A stretch of 64,000 nucleotides of DNA, from the NCBI GenBank assembly GCA_004764695.1, contig SMSO01000031.1, positions 2,837,048 through 2,901,047 on the forward strand, read 5' to 3'. Numbering within the stretch: position 1 is the stretch's first letter; every line of letters begins with the position of its first letter. Positions 30,567 to 41,340 of this stretch are shown here, one piece after another. The translations under genes and the position numbers were made by a program. This DNA is from Schizochytrium sp. TIO01. Taxonomy: Eukaryota > Sar > Bigyra > Thraustochytrida > Thraustochytriidae. Under the pieces are notes generated by a model, which saw nothing but the letters and a program-made list of their open reading frames with translations, searched no databases and had not been told where the DNA came from.

Positions 30567-31886
30567 ATGGCAGTCGAGAATGGCACTGATGCGGACTTCT
30601 CCGTGAACTTCTTCCGCGACCTCCTGCAGTTTCGCACTGTTTCGCTCGAGGGGCCTGTAACCGGAGCCTATCGTGAATGCGTTGATTGGCTCGATGGTCG
30701 CGTCAAGGAAATGATCCCTATTGTTTCTACGCAAATTATCGAGGCGGTCGAGAAAAAGCCCATCCTTGTTGTCCAGCTTCCCGGTTCGGATCCGAGTTTG
30801 GACAGCGTAGTCCTCAATTCCCATTATGATGTTGTTCCTGCTATGGAAGAGCACTGGGATGTGGACCCATTTGGAGCGGTAGAGAAGGATGGGCGCATTT
30901 ATGGACGCGGCACTCAAGATATGAAGTGTGTATGTGCCCAGTATGTACTTTCTTTGGCCCGTACTTATCGTAAGGCTGTTGAGGCTGCTGGAGGCGATGC
31001 TAGTCAGGTGAAGCATCTCTTTAAGCGCACCGTGTGGCTAACTTTTGTTCCTGACGAGGAAATTGGCGGTCGTGACGGAATGGGAGCCTTCATTAAGGAT
31101 GGTCACTTGGAGCGTATTATTGGTAAGGTCGGCGTAGCCCTTGACGAAGGTCTCGCGAACGACAAGGAAGAAGCCGAGTATACTGTTTTCTATGGCGAGC
31201 GTATGCCTATGTGGGTTCTAGTGAAAGCAGAAGGGCCCACTGGCCATGGAAGCCGCTTCATTAAGGACACTGCTGTAGAGAAACTCATTAAAATGGCTGG
31301 CAAGGCCTTCGAGGTTCGCAAACAGCAAGAGGAAATTCTTGGTGCCACTGGCGAAGGGTGCAAGCACTGTGAAGCCAAGAAGCTTGGCGATGTGCTCACT
31401 ATTAACCTCACTGTGCTTCAGGCTGGTGTCTCCCCAGACGGCAAGAATTTCTCGCTCAATGTGATTCCCACAACAGCTACCGCCGGCTTTGATATCCGTG
31501 TACCTGTGACGATGCCAATTAAGGATGTTCGCAAGATGCTGGATGACTGGTGCTGCGATGAAGGTATGAGCTGGATGTTTGACCCCAAGACGGGCCATGA
31601 TGACCGCGACATCCACTTTGTATCTCCTACTAATGAGGATGATGAATGGTGGAGCACCTTTTCTGCTGCTGTAAAAAGCGCTGGTGTCAAGGTCTCACCA
31701 GAAATTTTCCCGGCTGGAACTGACTCGCGCTTCTTGCGCGGTCAAAACATCCCGGCTTTCGGTTTTTCACCTATGTGTAAATCCCCTGTGCTCTTGCATG
31801 AGCACAATGAGTACATTGATCGCTCTGTCTTCCTCGACGGTGTTGATGTTTACGACAAGGTCATCCCAGCGCTGGCTAATCACTAA
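30567..31886 (+). CDS. ACY1: Aminoacylase-1 (M20 family metallopeptidase)
   Basis: This 439-residue cytosolic zinc enzyme should release acyl groups from N-acyl amino acids. The M20 metal-binding and catalytic motifs appear in order: SHYDVVP with His86, RGTQDMK with Asp118, DEEIGG with Glu164/Glu165, ALDEG, and C-terminal LLHEHNEY. The dimerisation-domain motif GHGSRFIKDTAVEKL is typical of Acy1. The open frame begins at a TTG at 30540, but the ATG at 30567 lies in a strong ACCATGG context and gives the normal length. No targeting signal is seen. Single exon; the next gene, LSM3, is convergent. Confidence 0.95.
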   Translation: MAVENGTDADFSVNFFRDLLQFRTVSLEGPVTGAYRECVDWLDGRVKEMIPIVSTQIIEAVEKKPILVVQLPGSDPSLDSVVLNSHYDVVPAMEEHWDVDPFGAVEKDGRIYGRGTQDMKCVCAQYVLSLARTYRKAVEAAGGDASQVKHLFKRTVWLTFVPDEEIGGRDGMGAFIKDGHLERIIGKVGVALDEGLANDKEEAEYTVFYGERMPMWVLVKAEGPTGHGSRFIKDTAVEKLIKMAGKAFEVRKQQEEILGATGEGCKHCEAKKLGDVLTINLTVLQAGVSPDGKNFSLNVIPTTATAGFDIRVPVTMPIKDVRKMLDDWCCDEGMSWMFDPKTGHDDRDIHFVSPTNEDDEWWSTFSAAVKSAGVKVSPEIFPAGTDSRFLRGQNIPAFGFSPMCKSPVLLHEHNEYIDRSVFLDGVDVYDKVIPALANH

Positions 31887-32369
31887 ATACAATTGGAAGA
31901 TATACATTGCCAAGCAAACATGATTTTAACTCGTCCATGTTGTGTTTAGCTTCTATTGTTTGCGCTTGGCGATGTATAAATAGCATTTGCTTCAATGTCC
32001 CCCCTGCGACTCTTCTGTTTAAAATTTGACTCAACGCTCGACGCTTCCTCTTGCATACATACATATTGTCTTCAAGGTAAAACAAAATAAAAAATAAAAA
32101 ATTGAAGATGTCTTAATCTTCCATTGTTTTCTGCGTTTAATTTAAAGCGTGATCCTGCCCCAGCTTACCCTTCAGTCAGCGCAGCTGCATTACGGATGAA
32201 TTCTAACTTTGTAAGTCAATTTACTTGCTAAATTTTAGGTGATCATCGACCAGACATGTGATGATTGTCTCCAAATACATTTGATCAGAGATTGCTGGAC
32301 CTTGGACCCTGGAAAATTTAGCGCCTTCATTTACTTGCGTAGAATAGGTGAAATGAGTTCAGATACAGG
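31887..32369. other. Convergent 3' intergenic region
   Basis: This lies between the 3' ends of ACY1 and LSM3. No gene is seen. An AAAAT-rich run lies at about 32082-32103. Confidence 0.5.
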
Positions 32370-33017
32370 TTAGGCGTTCACTGGTGGGCTTACAAGGATA
32401 ACCACATCACCACGAACAAACAGCATCTCCTTAGAGCGCTTGGATTCCTGAAAAAAAATAAAATACCATTGGAGTCTCAAGTTAGACCACATTCAACAAC
32501 AAACATCAAATTAATATGCGATTCTGAATGCGCAGCTTTTACTTACCACTACCTTGCCATCCTTCTCTTCACGAATGGTTTCTTCCACGTCGCCGAGGAT
32601 CATGTTGAGATGCTGATCGCAGGCCTGAGGACACAAGAAGTAGTTACAATATCAGCATAAATGTACCAAAGAGTACCTGCTTGTTAGCATTTCTGAGAGC
32701 CTTCAATCCTCGCAAGGGTCGCACATCACAATGAAGGGTATCTTTCGAAGTACCGCGCTCTTGTGATTTACACAATCACACCTATTCCTAACGCATACCA
32801 GCAGTCGTCAGACTGCTATGCTGTTTCTCACAGCAACCACTTGGGTGACAGCTAAAAATAGTGAATTTATCGATCATGGCGCTGTGGTTGTTCCTCTTCC
32901 CTTTTGCAAACGTACGTGGAGCTTGCCACGGAGCTCCCTGCCGCCGCGACACTTGATGTAGACCGACTCATCAATACTGAAGGACACTACGTCCAGGGGC
33001 TTCTTCACGGCGGCCAT
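32370..33017 (-). CDS. LSM3: LSM3, spliced from three exons
   Basis: The exons on the minus strand are 33017-32916, 32624-32547 and 32447-32370, giving 85 residues. Intron 1 (291 bp) runs GTACGT...CCTCAG and intron 2 (99 bp) runs GTAAGT...TTTCAG. Exon 1 begins MAAVKKPLDVVSFSIDES and ends RELRGKLH. Exon 2 continues ACDQHLNMILGDVEET, the Sm1 signature. Exon 3 carries LFVRGDVVILVSPP, the Sm2 motif. LSm3 is part of the Lsm2-8 ring on U6 snRNA and of the cytoplasmic Lsm1-7 decapping ring. The protein is a little shorter than human LSm3 because the loop between Sm1 and Sm2 is reduced. All junctions are in frame. The exons are too short for simple ORF calling. Confidence 0.93.
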
Positions 33018-33502
33018 GGTTGTCCTGTGTTGCACTGAGCCTTCAACGTTGCTCGTTTGTTTGTTTGTATCTGCTTGTTTGGCTTCTTTGATTTTCTCTT
33101 GTACATTTTGATTTAAAAAAAGTAACTCTTAGGATTTTGATTAATTAGTGTTTTATATTTGACAGATTTAGGTGTATTGATGTCCACATTAATTGCATAC
33201 TACTCGTGCTTGCTTGGTGCCATTTCCGAAGAACGATTTGATAGTTTCAAATGTCAACTGAAACAACTTTAGAACACGCATGTCAAGACTTGCCTACGGA
33301 GGATAATGCTTAAGCTATTTGACGTCTTCAAAAGGGGTAAGGCTACTGTGTTTTTTTTGTTTTTTTTCTTCTAAAAATGCACATTAGGGAAAATCATAAC
33401 AGCTTGGAGGCAAGTCACGGCTCCAAATTGCGAAGACGAAAAGGAAATGAATAATATTCTGTTATGTTCCTATCTTCAGATTTAAAAGACGAAGGAATTA
33501 AG
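33018..33502. other. Short region between LSM3 and SF3B1
   Basis: This holds the LSM3 promoter and SF3B1 3' UTR, as both are on the minus strand. A T-rich run lies at about 33351-33368. No gene is seen. Confidence 0.5.
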
Positions 33503-36500
33503 CTACACGAAAAGATCAAGGTAGGTGTTGTCGTACGAGTTACGTACCTCGCGCTCAGAAATCGGTTTCTTGAGTACCTCAATCGTCTCCTCTTTCTGCT
33601 TCGCAACATCATAAACGGAGTTCTCAGAAATTTCATAGTCAGGAGGCAACCGAGGATAAACGGGAATCAGCTTTTCACCACCATAAACGTAGAGGTTGTT
33701 GTGAATTCGCCAGTAAACCTCACGAACACGACGTGCAGGATGAAAGAGCCCCTGTAGCACATAAAGAAAGATTATGTGCGCTCCCAATGACACGCGTAGG
33801 CCTTCGACCGCCTCAAAAACAGCAGCAATTACATGGGGAGAGTCTTCGAAAATGTTAGGCCACACAAAGTTGAGTAGATGCACTAAGGCATCCTCGCATC
33901 CATGGCCATACACACCCAAGGCGAGATGCTTTACAACAGCACATGCTGTTTGGCGATGTACAGCATCACGCTGGCAAAGAGCATCGGTAAGAAGAGTAAT
34001 CACGCTATAGATATAATCCTTTGAGGACTCGCCAATGTACTGAAACAAGAAGCTCATTGTCTTTAGTACGCCATGCTGTACATTGCTGTCAGTGAAACGG
34101 TAGTCAGTCATGAGAGCAGGCAAAACAGTAAATGGACCGCACGACTCAGAAACCACAGCAAGACCAACAGTCGAGCAGACACGAGATGAGCGGTCAGACA
34201 CCTTGAGATTGTTGAGCAATGCATGAGTAATATCTTGCGGGCCTATTGCTTCCGCAATGTGGCCAAAGGTAGCCACAGCAGCACGGCGAATAGACTTCTT
34301 CTTAGCGCGCAACAGCTCAATAAGCTCGAAACAGATCCGCATCCACTCACGGGCCGGCACTTGATCCGCAGCACGGGCGGCAATACGACCGACCAATGAA
34401 ATAGCATTTTCTTGGACTTTAGGATTCTGATTTTTCAGAATTGGTGTGATGCGCGGCAAAAGGTCCTTGACAGGTGGCTTGAGTTTGGACATACCAATTG
34501 AATTGACAATACCACCGAGGCCTCCAATAATAGAGCCAAGCACATTAGGATACTCTTCACCAAGGTTTTCAAAGAGGACAACGCTGAGGTGAGCCATGAG
34601 TTGATCTTCCTTGCAAAGTTTCAACAATGGGGCAATATGAGCACATAGATCGGCTGCCTGAGCACGAATTACCGCATCTTTGGAATTCAGTCGAAACTTG
34701 ATAGTTCCAGCAATCTGGGCAAGATAAGGTTTGCTTCTCTCTCCTAGTGCATTAAGAATGGTGCTAAATCCATCAAGAATAGTTGCTGATTCACGATCCA
34801 CCTGACGGGTTTCATTACTGCTCTTTGCTGCGACTGAACCCTGTTCCTGGAAACTATACATTGCGCCATCAACAAGTCGCTGCTCGATATTCAGTGAAAT
34901 GTCAAGAGTGCCAAGATTAGCAACAATCTCACTAAGTGCCTTCATTACCATGCGACGGTAAGCTTCATTTTCATCCTTGAGATCATCAACGATGCGTTCT
35001 ACAACATCTGCGGCACCGAGCTTATTGGAGAGTGCAACGGTTGTTTCCACTACCTGTTGAGAGTTCCGTCTGTCTAATGCCATTCGACGAATCCAAAAGT
35101 TACGAAAGAATTCAGGACAGACACTTTCACGCAGATACTGAGCAGTAATACCATCGCTCGCGATGCACTGGCGCAAGACACGCAGACAAATTTTGCGCAT
35201 TTCGTCATCAGCGGACTTGAACTCCCGAATGAGAATAACCATAACCTCTTTTGCAAAATATGCTGCATACTCATCATCGTCAAATAGTGGGATGAGGGCT
35301 CCGATGGCTTTGAGAAAAGCTGCCAAGGTCTTGCCCTGATGAGAACGAACACCATTCCATAGAGGCTCTAGAACAGGATCAAACGATTCAATACCGTATG
35401 GATGAGCCGCCTCAGCTAAGGCAGATATGGAGAGGGCAGTCATGGTCCTCACCTGCGTATTTTTGTCTGAAAGACCATTTTTAACAATGTTTACCAGACT
35501 CGTGAGGTGTGGAAGTACAGCGCAACCAACCAAGATTGGAATTTGCTGCACAATCTTGGATCCTGTATGACGTGCGTACCAGGATTTACTCGCACAGACA
35601 GCTCTCAGAAATGGAACAAGGCTTGAAATACCCATGGCTGATGCTACCACAGCAAAAGCTCTTGCTGTAGTGTTCCGGACAAATTCGTTGCTATTATCAA
35701 CATCAGGGCGAAGGGCGGCAATCATTGCAGGTACACCGGCAGCTTTGCTGAGGTTAGCAATCACCTCACGAGCTTCAGCACGTGCGAAAAAATCACTGTC
35801 GATTAACATAGGCTCCACCACAATAAGAATTTTGTGCACATAAGGACAGACCAAATCGTCCAAGCGGTACAGCACACGGTCAATTACCTTAACCAGCAAG
35901 TGCCTTTGCTGGTCCTCAAGGGTCGGGCTCATCATCATAGGCAAGATCTGGTTAAAGAGTGCTTCAGGCCCAAGATCACGCGCTTTGCGCGTGATTTGAC
36001 GCAGGGCCATCTTACGCTGAGCTGGTGTACCGTCCATCACACGTTGAAGCAGCGAACTTACGTACTCCTCCGGAGTCGAGTTTTCGTCCAACACCTTTGC
36101 AGCAGCTCCCATGGGTCCATTTGCATCTTCCCCACCGCTCATTGCGAGACCTGCTTCGCTCATAGAATCAAGTTCCGAACGCTCACGACGCTCCGGTTTA
36201 TATGAGGCAGGCGGTGTAACGATCTCATACCCTTCGCTCGGCAGCATGGCGTCAAGGTCCTCATCAGAAAGGGGTTTGTTTCGTTCTGCAATCTCACGTT
36301 CGATTCTCGTCATAGAAGTAGCCGATGTGGCAACAGTTTCTCCTGCTTCAGACTGCGCATCACTTGTCTGAGCTGGTGCATCCCATCTGCTGACCTTTTG
36401 TGCTGTGGCTACAGGTTCTACAGTTTCCAAAGTAGTTGTTTCAGTTGATGCCTCAGGTGCTGCATCCCAGCGGCTCCTGCGTCGTGACAGTGTTGATGAG

Positions 36501-37043
36501 GTTGCCGCAGACTTGCCCTCCGGACGACCTTCGTTTTCTGAGCTCATATCAGCTTCTGTAGCACTCAAACTGCTGTTGTTTGCTTCATCGTTGCTGGCGG
36601 CAACAGATGATCCATCATCATCCCAGCGTCGCCGCTTCCGCTTTGGGGGTACTGAGGCAACTTCGTTTCGAAACTTTGTTGGCAATGAAGGAGCCGGCAA
36701 ATGGTTGGTCTCCCTCATTATCCCCAGATGTACGTCCAGTTTCGTCTTGTGTTGCAGATTTTGCACGAGCTTCTCTTGCCTCAGCTTTGAGTCTTTGCAT
36801 GCGTTCTGCGTAGGTTTCATTGTCGCGTTGAAGCTCCTGACTCCTGTCGAGCCTCCTTTTCTGATAGTCACTCTCGCGATCAGATATCCGTGTGCTCTTC
36901 ATTCCTGAAGCATTTTCAAGATGCTCTTGAACGGCTTCAGCATCTTGAGCAGCTTCGCGAGCTTCTGCATCTTCGTCCTTCCGAAACGCCGGGTGTGAGG
37001 CACCTCTCAGGGCGCTAAGGTCTTTAATTTCGTGCCCCGACAT
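33503..37043 (-). CDS. SF3B1: Splicing factor SF3B1 (SF3b155)
   Basis: This is the large HEAT-repeat subunit of the U2 snRNP SF3b complex, which recognises the branch point. The N-terminus (ATG at 37043, MSGHEIKDL) carries the conserved [13 protein letters not shown] block. It is followed by Trp-containing ULM motifs (RRRWDDD, RSRWDAA, VSRWDAP) that bind UHM proteins, and then about 850 residues of HEAT repeats (for example [22 protein letters not shown]). The frame must shift by +1 between the N-terminal part and the rest. An intron at 36733-36652 (82 bp, GTACAT...CCTCAG) restores one 1152-residue protein exactly. A single-base assembly error is the alternative. The C-terminus has about 35 extra residues before the final NTYLDLFV. 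Confidence 0.93.
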
Positions 37044-38036
37044 CTTCCCTCGTCGCAGACTCTTCCTAGACCCGCGAGCGTGGTGAACACCACTATCCAA
37101 ATTTGGTTGCTCCGCACCAGGGCGATTGATCAATCGATTGATCAGCTCTCAATCAGCCAACAAGCTCCTGAGAGCCTTTCTTTGCCAGTATACCATTGGG
37201 CCCATCAATACACTATGACCAAATACTCTACTTATGGCTTTTCTATAATCTATTTGCACCCCTTTCTATAACTCACTTGCGCTACAGCTCCACCCTTACT
37301 ATAGGCTATCTCTATAGCCTACTTCACTTGGAGAGTTCTAGTGTATTTGTTTCTAAACTCCACTACCCGCCGATGAGCTACTATGCAGAATACTTGCAAG
37401 ATTTTCTCTTGGAGAGTCCTAATATGTAGGTTATATAGTGGATAGAGATAGAGGTATACAGCTTAATGGTGAATTGGCCAAGCTCTGATAGGATACTTTA
37501 TTATTAATAGTCATTATTGAAAACAGTAGAAGCCCCCTTGCTACTTAGCAGAGACAGAAAAGCATGAAGAAGGAGTCGCAGTAGAACGACGACGTGGCGG
37601 CTCTTGCTGCGAGGTTGGCGCGACAACGAAAGGTATCGAGCAAACGAAAGCGGTTTCCGGGGCTAGGGACCAAATATTGGGAGCGGAGTTGCGCATAAGG
37701 CAGGTTCCTTTTGTCCCTTGCGAAGGTCCGAAGCGCAGTTTTCAACATCTGTCAAATTCCTCTCGGCTGAAGCTTGCTTGCCAAAAAAACACTTCAAACA
37801 GAGGCTGTCAGCTGCCTGACGTTGAGATTACGGAACATAGTTCACATCAAGGTAAATCGGGTATATTCAGAACAAGCTTCTTTTTAGTTCTGTGAATTCC
37901 GCTGCTGCCAACCCTGAGAATTGGATTTGTGTAATTCGCAGGGAGTAGACTTCTAGCAGTTAATTGAAGTGAAAAGGACTCCCGAGTGGGTAAGGAAGTT
38001 CGTGAAAAGACGTCAGGAAAGATTTTTCGCAAAGAG
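37044..38036. promoter_or_regulatory. Divergent promoter region, SF3B1 / SNARE
   Basis: About 1 kb separates the two divergent starts. A donor-like caagGTAAAT at about 37851 and an acceptor-like ttcgcag at about 37941 could bound a 5' UTR intron of the SNARE gene. Otherwise no feature can be named. Confidence 0.4.
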
Positions 38037-38816
38037 ATGTCGTCTATTGAGGTGCCTCTAATTGGCTCATCCACTTCGGACGATCCGTTTTACGCATTTC
38101 GTGATGAACTCCAAGCGCACGTACAAAAGGCCTCCACGCGGTTTGCCCAGTGGAAACACCTTTTGGAGACTACGGACACTGCGCAGAACAAGACCTTTCA
38201 AAGTGAGCATGCATCCCTTAATGCCGAGCTGAAGAGCCTTCAGAATAGCGCATCAGACCTTGACCAAGTTTTGAAGCGTGTGCAAACGCACAGGTCTAAC
38301 TTCTCACATATTTCAGATGGCGAACTCAGTAACCGGCAAGCCTTTATGCGTGAGATCAAAAACGAGATTCGGTCTATGCAGGCGTCTATGAATAGCCCGC
38401 AGACCGTTGGTAAACTAGAGTCAGACGCAAAAAAGGATTTGCTTCGCAGAAGTAAGCAGAACAGTGATGGCGGTGCAAATGCGGCGATGGCTGCTGCATC
38501 AAACTCTGCGTTTATTGAGGACCAACAGCAGCTCCAATTGCTTGCACAACGTCAGCAGGATGAACATCTCGATGAGCTTGAGCAAGGTGCCACCCGTCTT
38601 GGACACATGGCCACTGCGATTGGCGAGGAGATTGATTCTCAGAACTTGATGTTGGATGACTTACAGGATGACGTTGAAGCAGCATCGACCCGCTTGGAGG
38701 CTACACTATCCAAAATGGACAAGATTCTTAAGTCAAACAGTAGGTGCCAGACTTGGACAATTTTGACCCTAATCGCAGTGTTGATCCTTCTCATTTTACT
38801 TGTAGCATGGACTTAA
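38037..38816 (+). CDS. STX6: Syntaxin-6-type Qc-SNARE
   Basis: This 259-residue tail-anchored SNARE resembles syntaxin 6/10 (yeast Tlg1), which works in endosome-to-Golgi fusion. The N-terminal domain begins DDPFYAFRDELQ, matching the DPF(F/Y) start of STX6. A three-helix region follows, then a Qc SNARE helix at about 165-232 (QDEHLDELEQGATRLGHMA...), and a single C-terminal membrane anchor (TILTLIAVLILLILLVAW). The predicted zero-layer residue lies in the QNLMLDD segment. The frame opens upstream with a GTG at 37986, but the first ATG is 38037. Single exon. Confidence 0.9.
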   Translation: MSSIEVPLIGSSTSDDPFYAFRDELQAHVQKASTRFAQWKHLLETTDTAQNKTFQSEHASLNAELKSLQNSASDLDQVLKRVQTHRSNFSHISDGELSNRQAFMREIKNEIRSMQASMNSPQTVGKLESDAKKDLLRRSKQNSDGGANAAMAAASNSAFIEDQQQLQLLAQRQQDEHLDELEQGATRLGHMATAIGEEIDSQNLMLDDLQDDVEAASTRLEATLSKMDKILKSNSRCQTWTILTLIAVLILLILLVAWT

Positions 38817-40290
38817 TAAGCCCAATTTAGCATTGCTCTGCACCGTTCTCTTGGTTTATCCAATACTATGGAAAGGGCGTTTTCTGATTTAACAAGATGT
38901 TCATCTATACAATTAAAGTTTAATCTAGTGTGAGCTTTGGCACGAATATTAAGAGTACGCATACTTTACTTTTCTTCTTTGTGTCTTTTCAGGATACGTG
39001 CTGGGCTACCTGACGATCACTCGTTTGCCATTCTTGTGGGGTTAGTGGAACGGCATAGCAAAGCATGGCTTGTGATGTCATCAAGCAGAATGTGATCAGC
39101 AACTAAGTCTACCTAGCATGATGTCTGCTGCCACGGTTCGGTCATACTGCGTCTGACAATCGTAAGAGTATACTTCAGCGCTTGTGTGAGGTGCTGTGAT
39201 GTTATATTGATTATTGATGAGGCACCTTGATGAACAAATTTTATGATTTTCAAACCGTTGTTGACTTGATCCGACACTGTACAAAACAACATAAGAGAAA
39301 AGACTACCTTGGGACAATCATGGTTGTTGTTCATAAGTATAACAAAAATAGGATCTACAAGGGAAGTAAATTTTGTTTATAAACAGCATTTCTTTAAGAA
39401 AATTATTTTCTCTTCAGAATTTTGTCAGGAGGGCTAACGCACATGCAAGACTCGCAAAGAGCGCCACAAACAAAAGGCAAGCAAGCAAGTGAGGCGAAGA
39501 TCATGCTTCACAAAAAGCCAAATGAAGAAAGAGTTGGAAAATTAAATAGAAAGTGAATTTCTACAATGTGTACAGCGAAACGTTCACGCCCGTTCCTCAT
39601 ATACTGACACCCAGAGGTTCATTCAGTACGGGTGATAAATTCGATACCCCATTTGCTCAAGCACAAACACGCTCACACTCACTCACACACACTCACAACC
39701 ATCCTAAGATCTCAGAGATTATTTGTGGTTTTTTTTGGTTTTTTTTTTTTTGGATTTTTGATTTTTAAATTGATTCTTTCAATAAGGCTTCGTCGTCTAC
39801 GTGGCCAAGTCACCTAGCCATGAACTATCCTTGGATAGGCATGACCTGGAGACAACCTCTTTATTTATTCTTTCTTCCATTTATTGTTTGTTATTTCTTT
39901 TTTAACGCGTGCTTTGAATCGCACGGGGTCGTGTGAGTGTGTATGTAAGTGTGGTATTGCATAGTGCAAGGAAGAGGGGGAGTTCATTTCTGAAGTTTAG
40001 TGCAACAGAATTGATGTAGGTACAGTGTGTACAAATGCGAGCATAAATGCGAGCTTTCAAGCACTCGCGCGAACGCAGCTGTGGTTTCTCTGGAGTTTGG
40101 GAACAAAGTTAAAACTGTATATACAACTTCATCACAAAACAGACAGAAACAACATCGGAATACGCGCGAGTGAGGGTGGAGTCGAACTATGTTAGATGAT
40201 AACCTAGCCCTCTAAAAGAATGCACAATGTGCATTCTTACTTTTTGTATATATACAGACAGCTAACTCAGAAGGAAATGCAGAGACATGT
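38817..40290. other. Convergent intergenic region with simple repeats
   Basis: Between the SNARE and transcription-factor 3' ends. It contains a CACT/ACAC-rich run (about 39660-39700) and T-rich runs (39727-39752). No gene is seen. Confidence 0.5.
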
Positions 40291-41340
40291 CTAAAAGTCG
40301 CTCGGAGAGCCCATGGCACTGGGAAGTCCGAAGTTGAAAGCAATCCCGTTGTGGGTGCCCTCAATATCAAACTCGCATAATTCTTCTTCAAACACATGAG
40401 TGCTGGGTGAAGAAACTGGCTCGGGCTCTGGAGCACGGAAGCTTTCCGCCAAAGCAATGGCTTGTCTCTTGTTCTCCTTCTCAAGGTATGCCACTCGATC
40501 AGTTAGAGCAGCAATCTTTGATTCCATTGAGCTCATCGCAGCGCGAAGAGCATCAAGGGGTACTACTTGAGTTTGATGAGCAGCCTGGTTGTGAGCCTGG
40601 AGCAAGTGGGGTTGTTGAGATTGTTGCTGATGCTCAAGCTTTGTGACGGGCAGCGAAGATCGGCGCTGCGAAGGAGGGTTCTTGCGTTTGACACCGCCAG
40701 ATGTTTTCCGACCATTAGTAGAGCCAGGGCTGCGGTAACCACCACTGTTGCTTCCGGAAACCGATGCCTGAGATTTACGCTTGGAAAGAACCATTACGGG
40801 GGACGTGCAAGCACGTTCAGGGAGTGCGCCCTCCTTGTCGCAGTCGAGTGAGAGACGAAATTTACGACCATCCTTACGACGGCTGACCTTTTCGATGCGA
40901 AATTTGACAGTCACGCGCTGACCAGATCGAGAGACTGATTTGGGTTCCACAGAGAGAACTTTGAGGATATCTTCCGCGTCTTCAACCTCGGCATAGTTCT
41001 CATACATAAGGCTGGGAACAATAGCGACCTTACCGTAGCGTTCTACGCCGCGGACTGCTACAGATGCTGTCAAATAGTTGCTGCGGCCACCTTCGTCTTT
41101 CCAGAACACTTGCAGGGGCTGCTGGAGGATCTCGAGGCTGAGACCGCCGCCATTTTCGCTGCTGTTGTTGTTCTGAGGCATGTTGTTGTACTCTGATGAG
41201 GCCTCACTACGCTCGCTCACATCTCCGTCTTCCGATTTGGATTCCGAGACAGACGCCAGGCGTGATGACAACCGCTTCGGCGGCTGGTGTTGATGCAGCT
41301 GTTGCTGCGACTCTTGCTTCATTTCATTCGATGGTGTCAT
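40291..41340 (-). CDS. Putative transcription factor with beta-rich domain and coiled coil
   Basis: This 349-residue protein starts at the ATG at 41340. The N-terminus is Gln/Ser/Asn-rich. Residues about 68-190 form a conserved-looking, beta-rich region (VTVKFRIEKVSRRKDGRKF...SPVMVLSKRK). Its pattern of basic and hydrophobic strands recalls Ig-like DNA-binding folds such as Rel/NFAT or Runt, but this is a weak resemblance. A basic Gly/Ser region, a Gln/His-rich stretch and a heptad-leucine coiled coil (about 265-300, MESKIAALTDRVAYLEKEN) follow. The acidic C-terminus could be an activation region. The 10.8 kb upstream is empty of genes, as often seen for regulators with large control regions. 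Gene status is firm; the function is inferred. Confidence 0.6.
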   Translation of the reverse strand: MTPSNEMKQESQQQLHQHQPPKRLSSRLASVSESKSEDGDVSERSEASSEYNNMPQNNNSSENGGGLSLEILQQPLQVFWKDEGGRSNYLTASVAVRGVERYGKVAIVPSLMYENYAEVEDAEDILKVLSVEPKSVSRSGQRVTVKFRIEKVSRRKDGRKFRLSLDCDKEGALPERACTSPVMVLSKRKSQASVSGSNSGGYRSPGSTNGRKTSGGVKRKNPPSQRRSSLPVTKLEHQQQSQQPHLLQAHNQAAHQTQVVPLDALRAAMSSMESKIAALTDRVAYLEKENKRQAIALAESFRAPEPEPVSSPSTHVFEEELCEFDIEGTHNGIAFNFGLPSAMGSPSDF

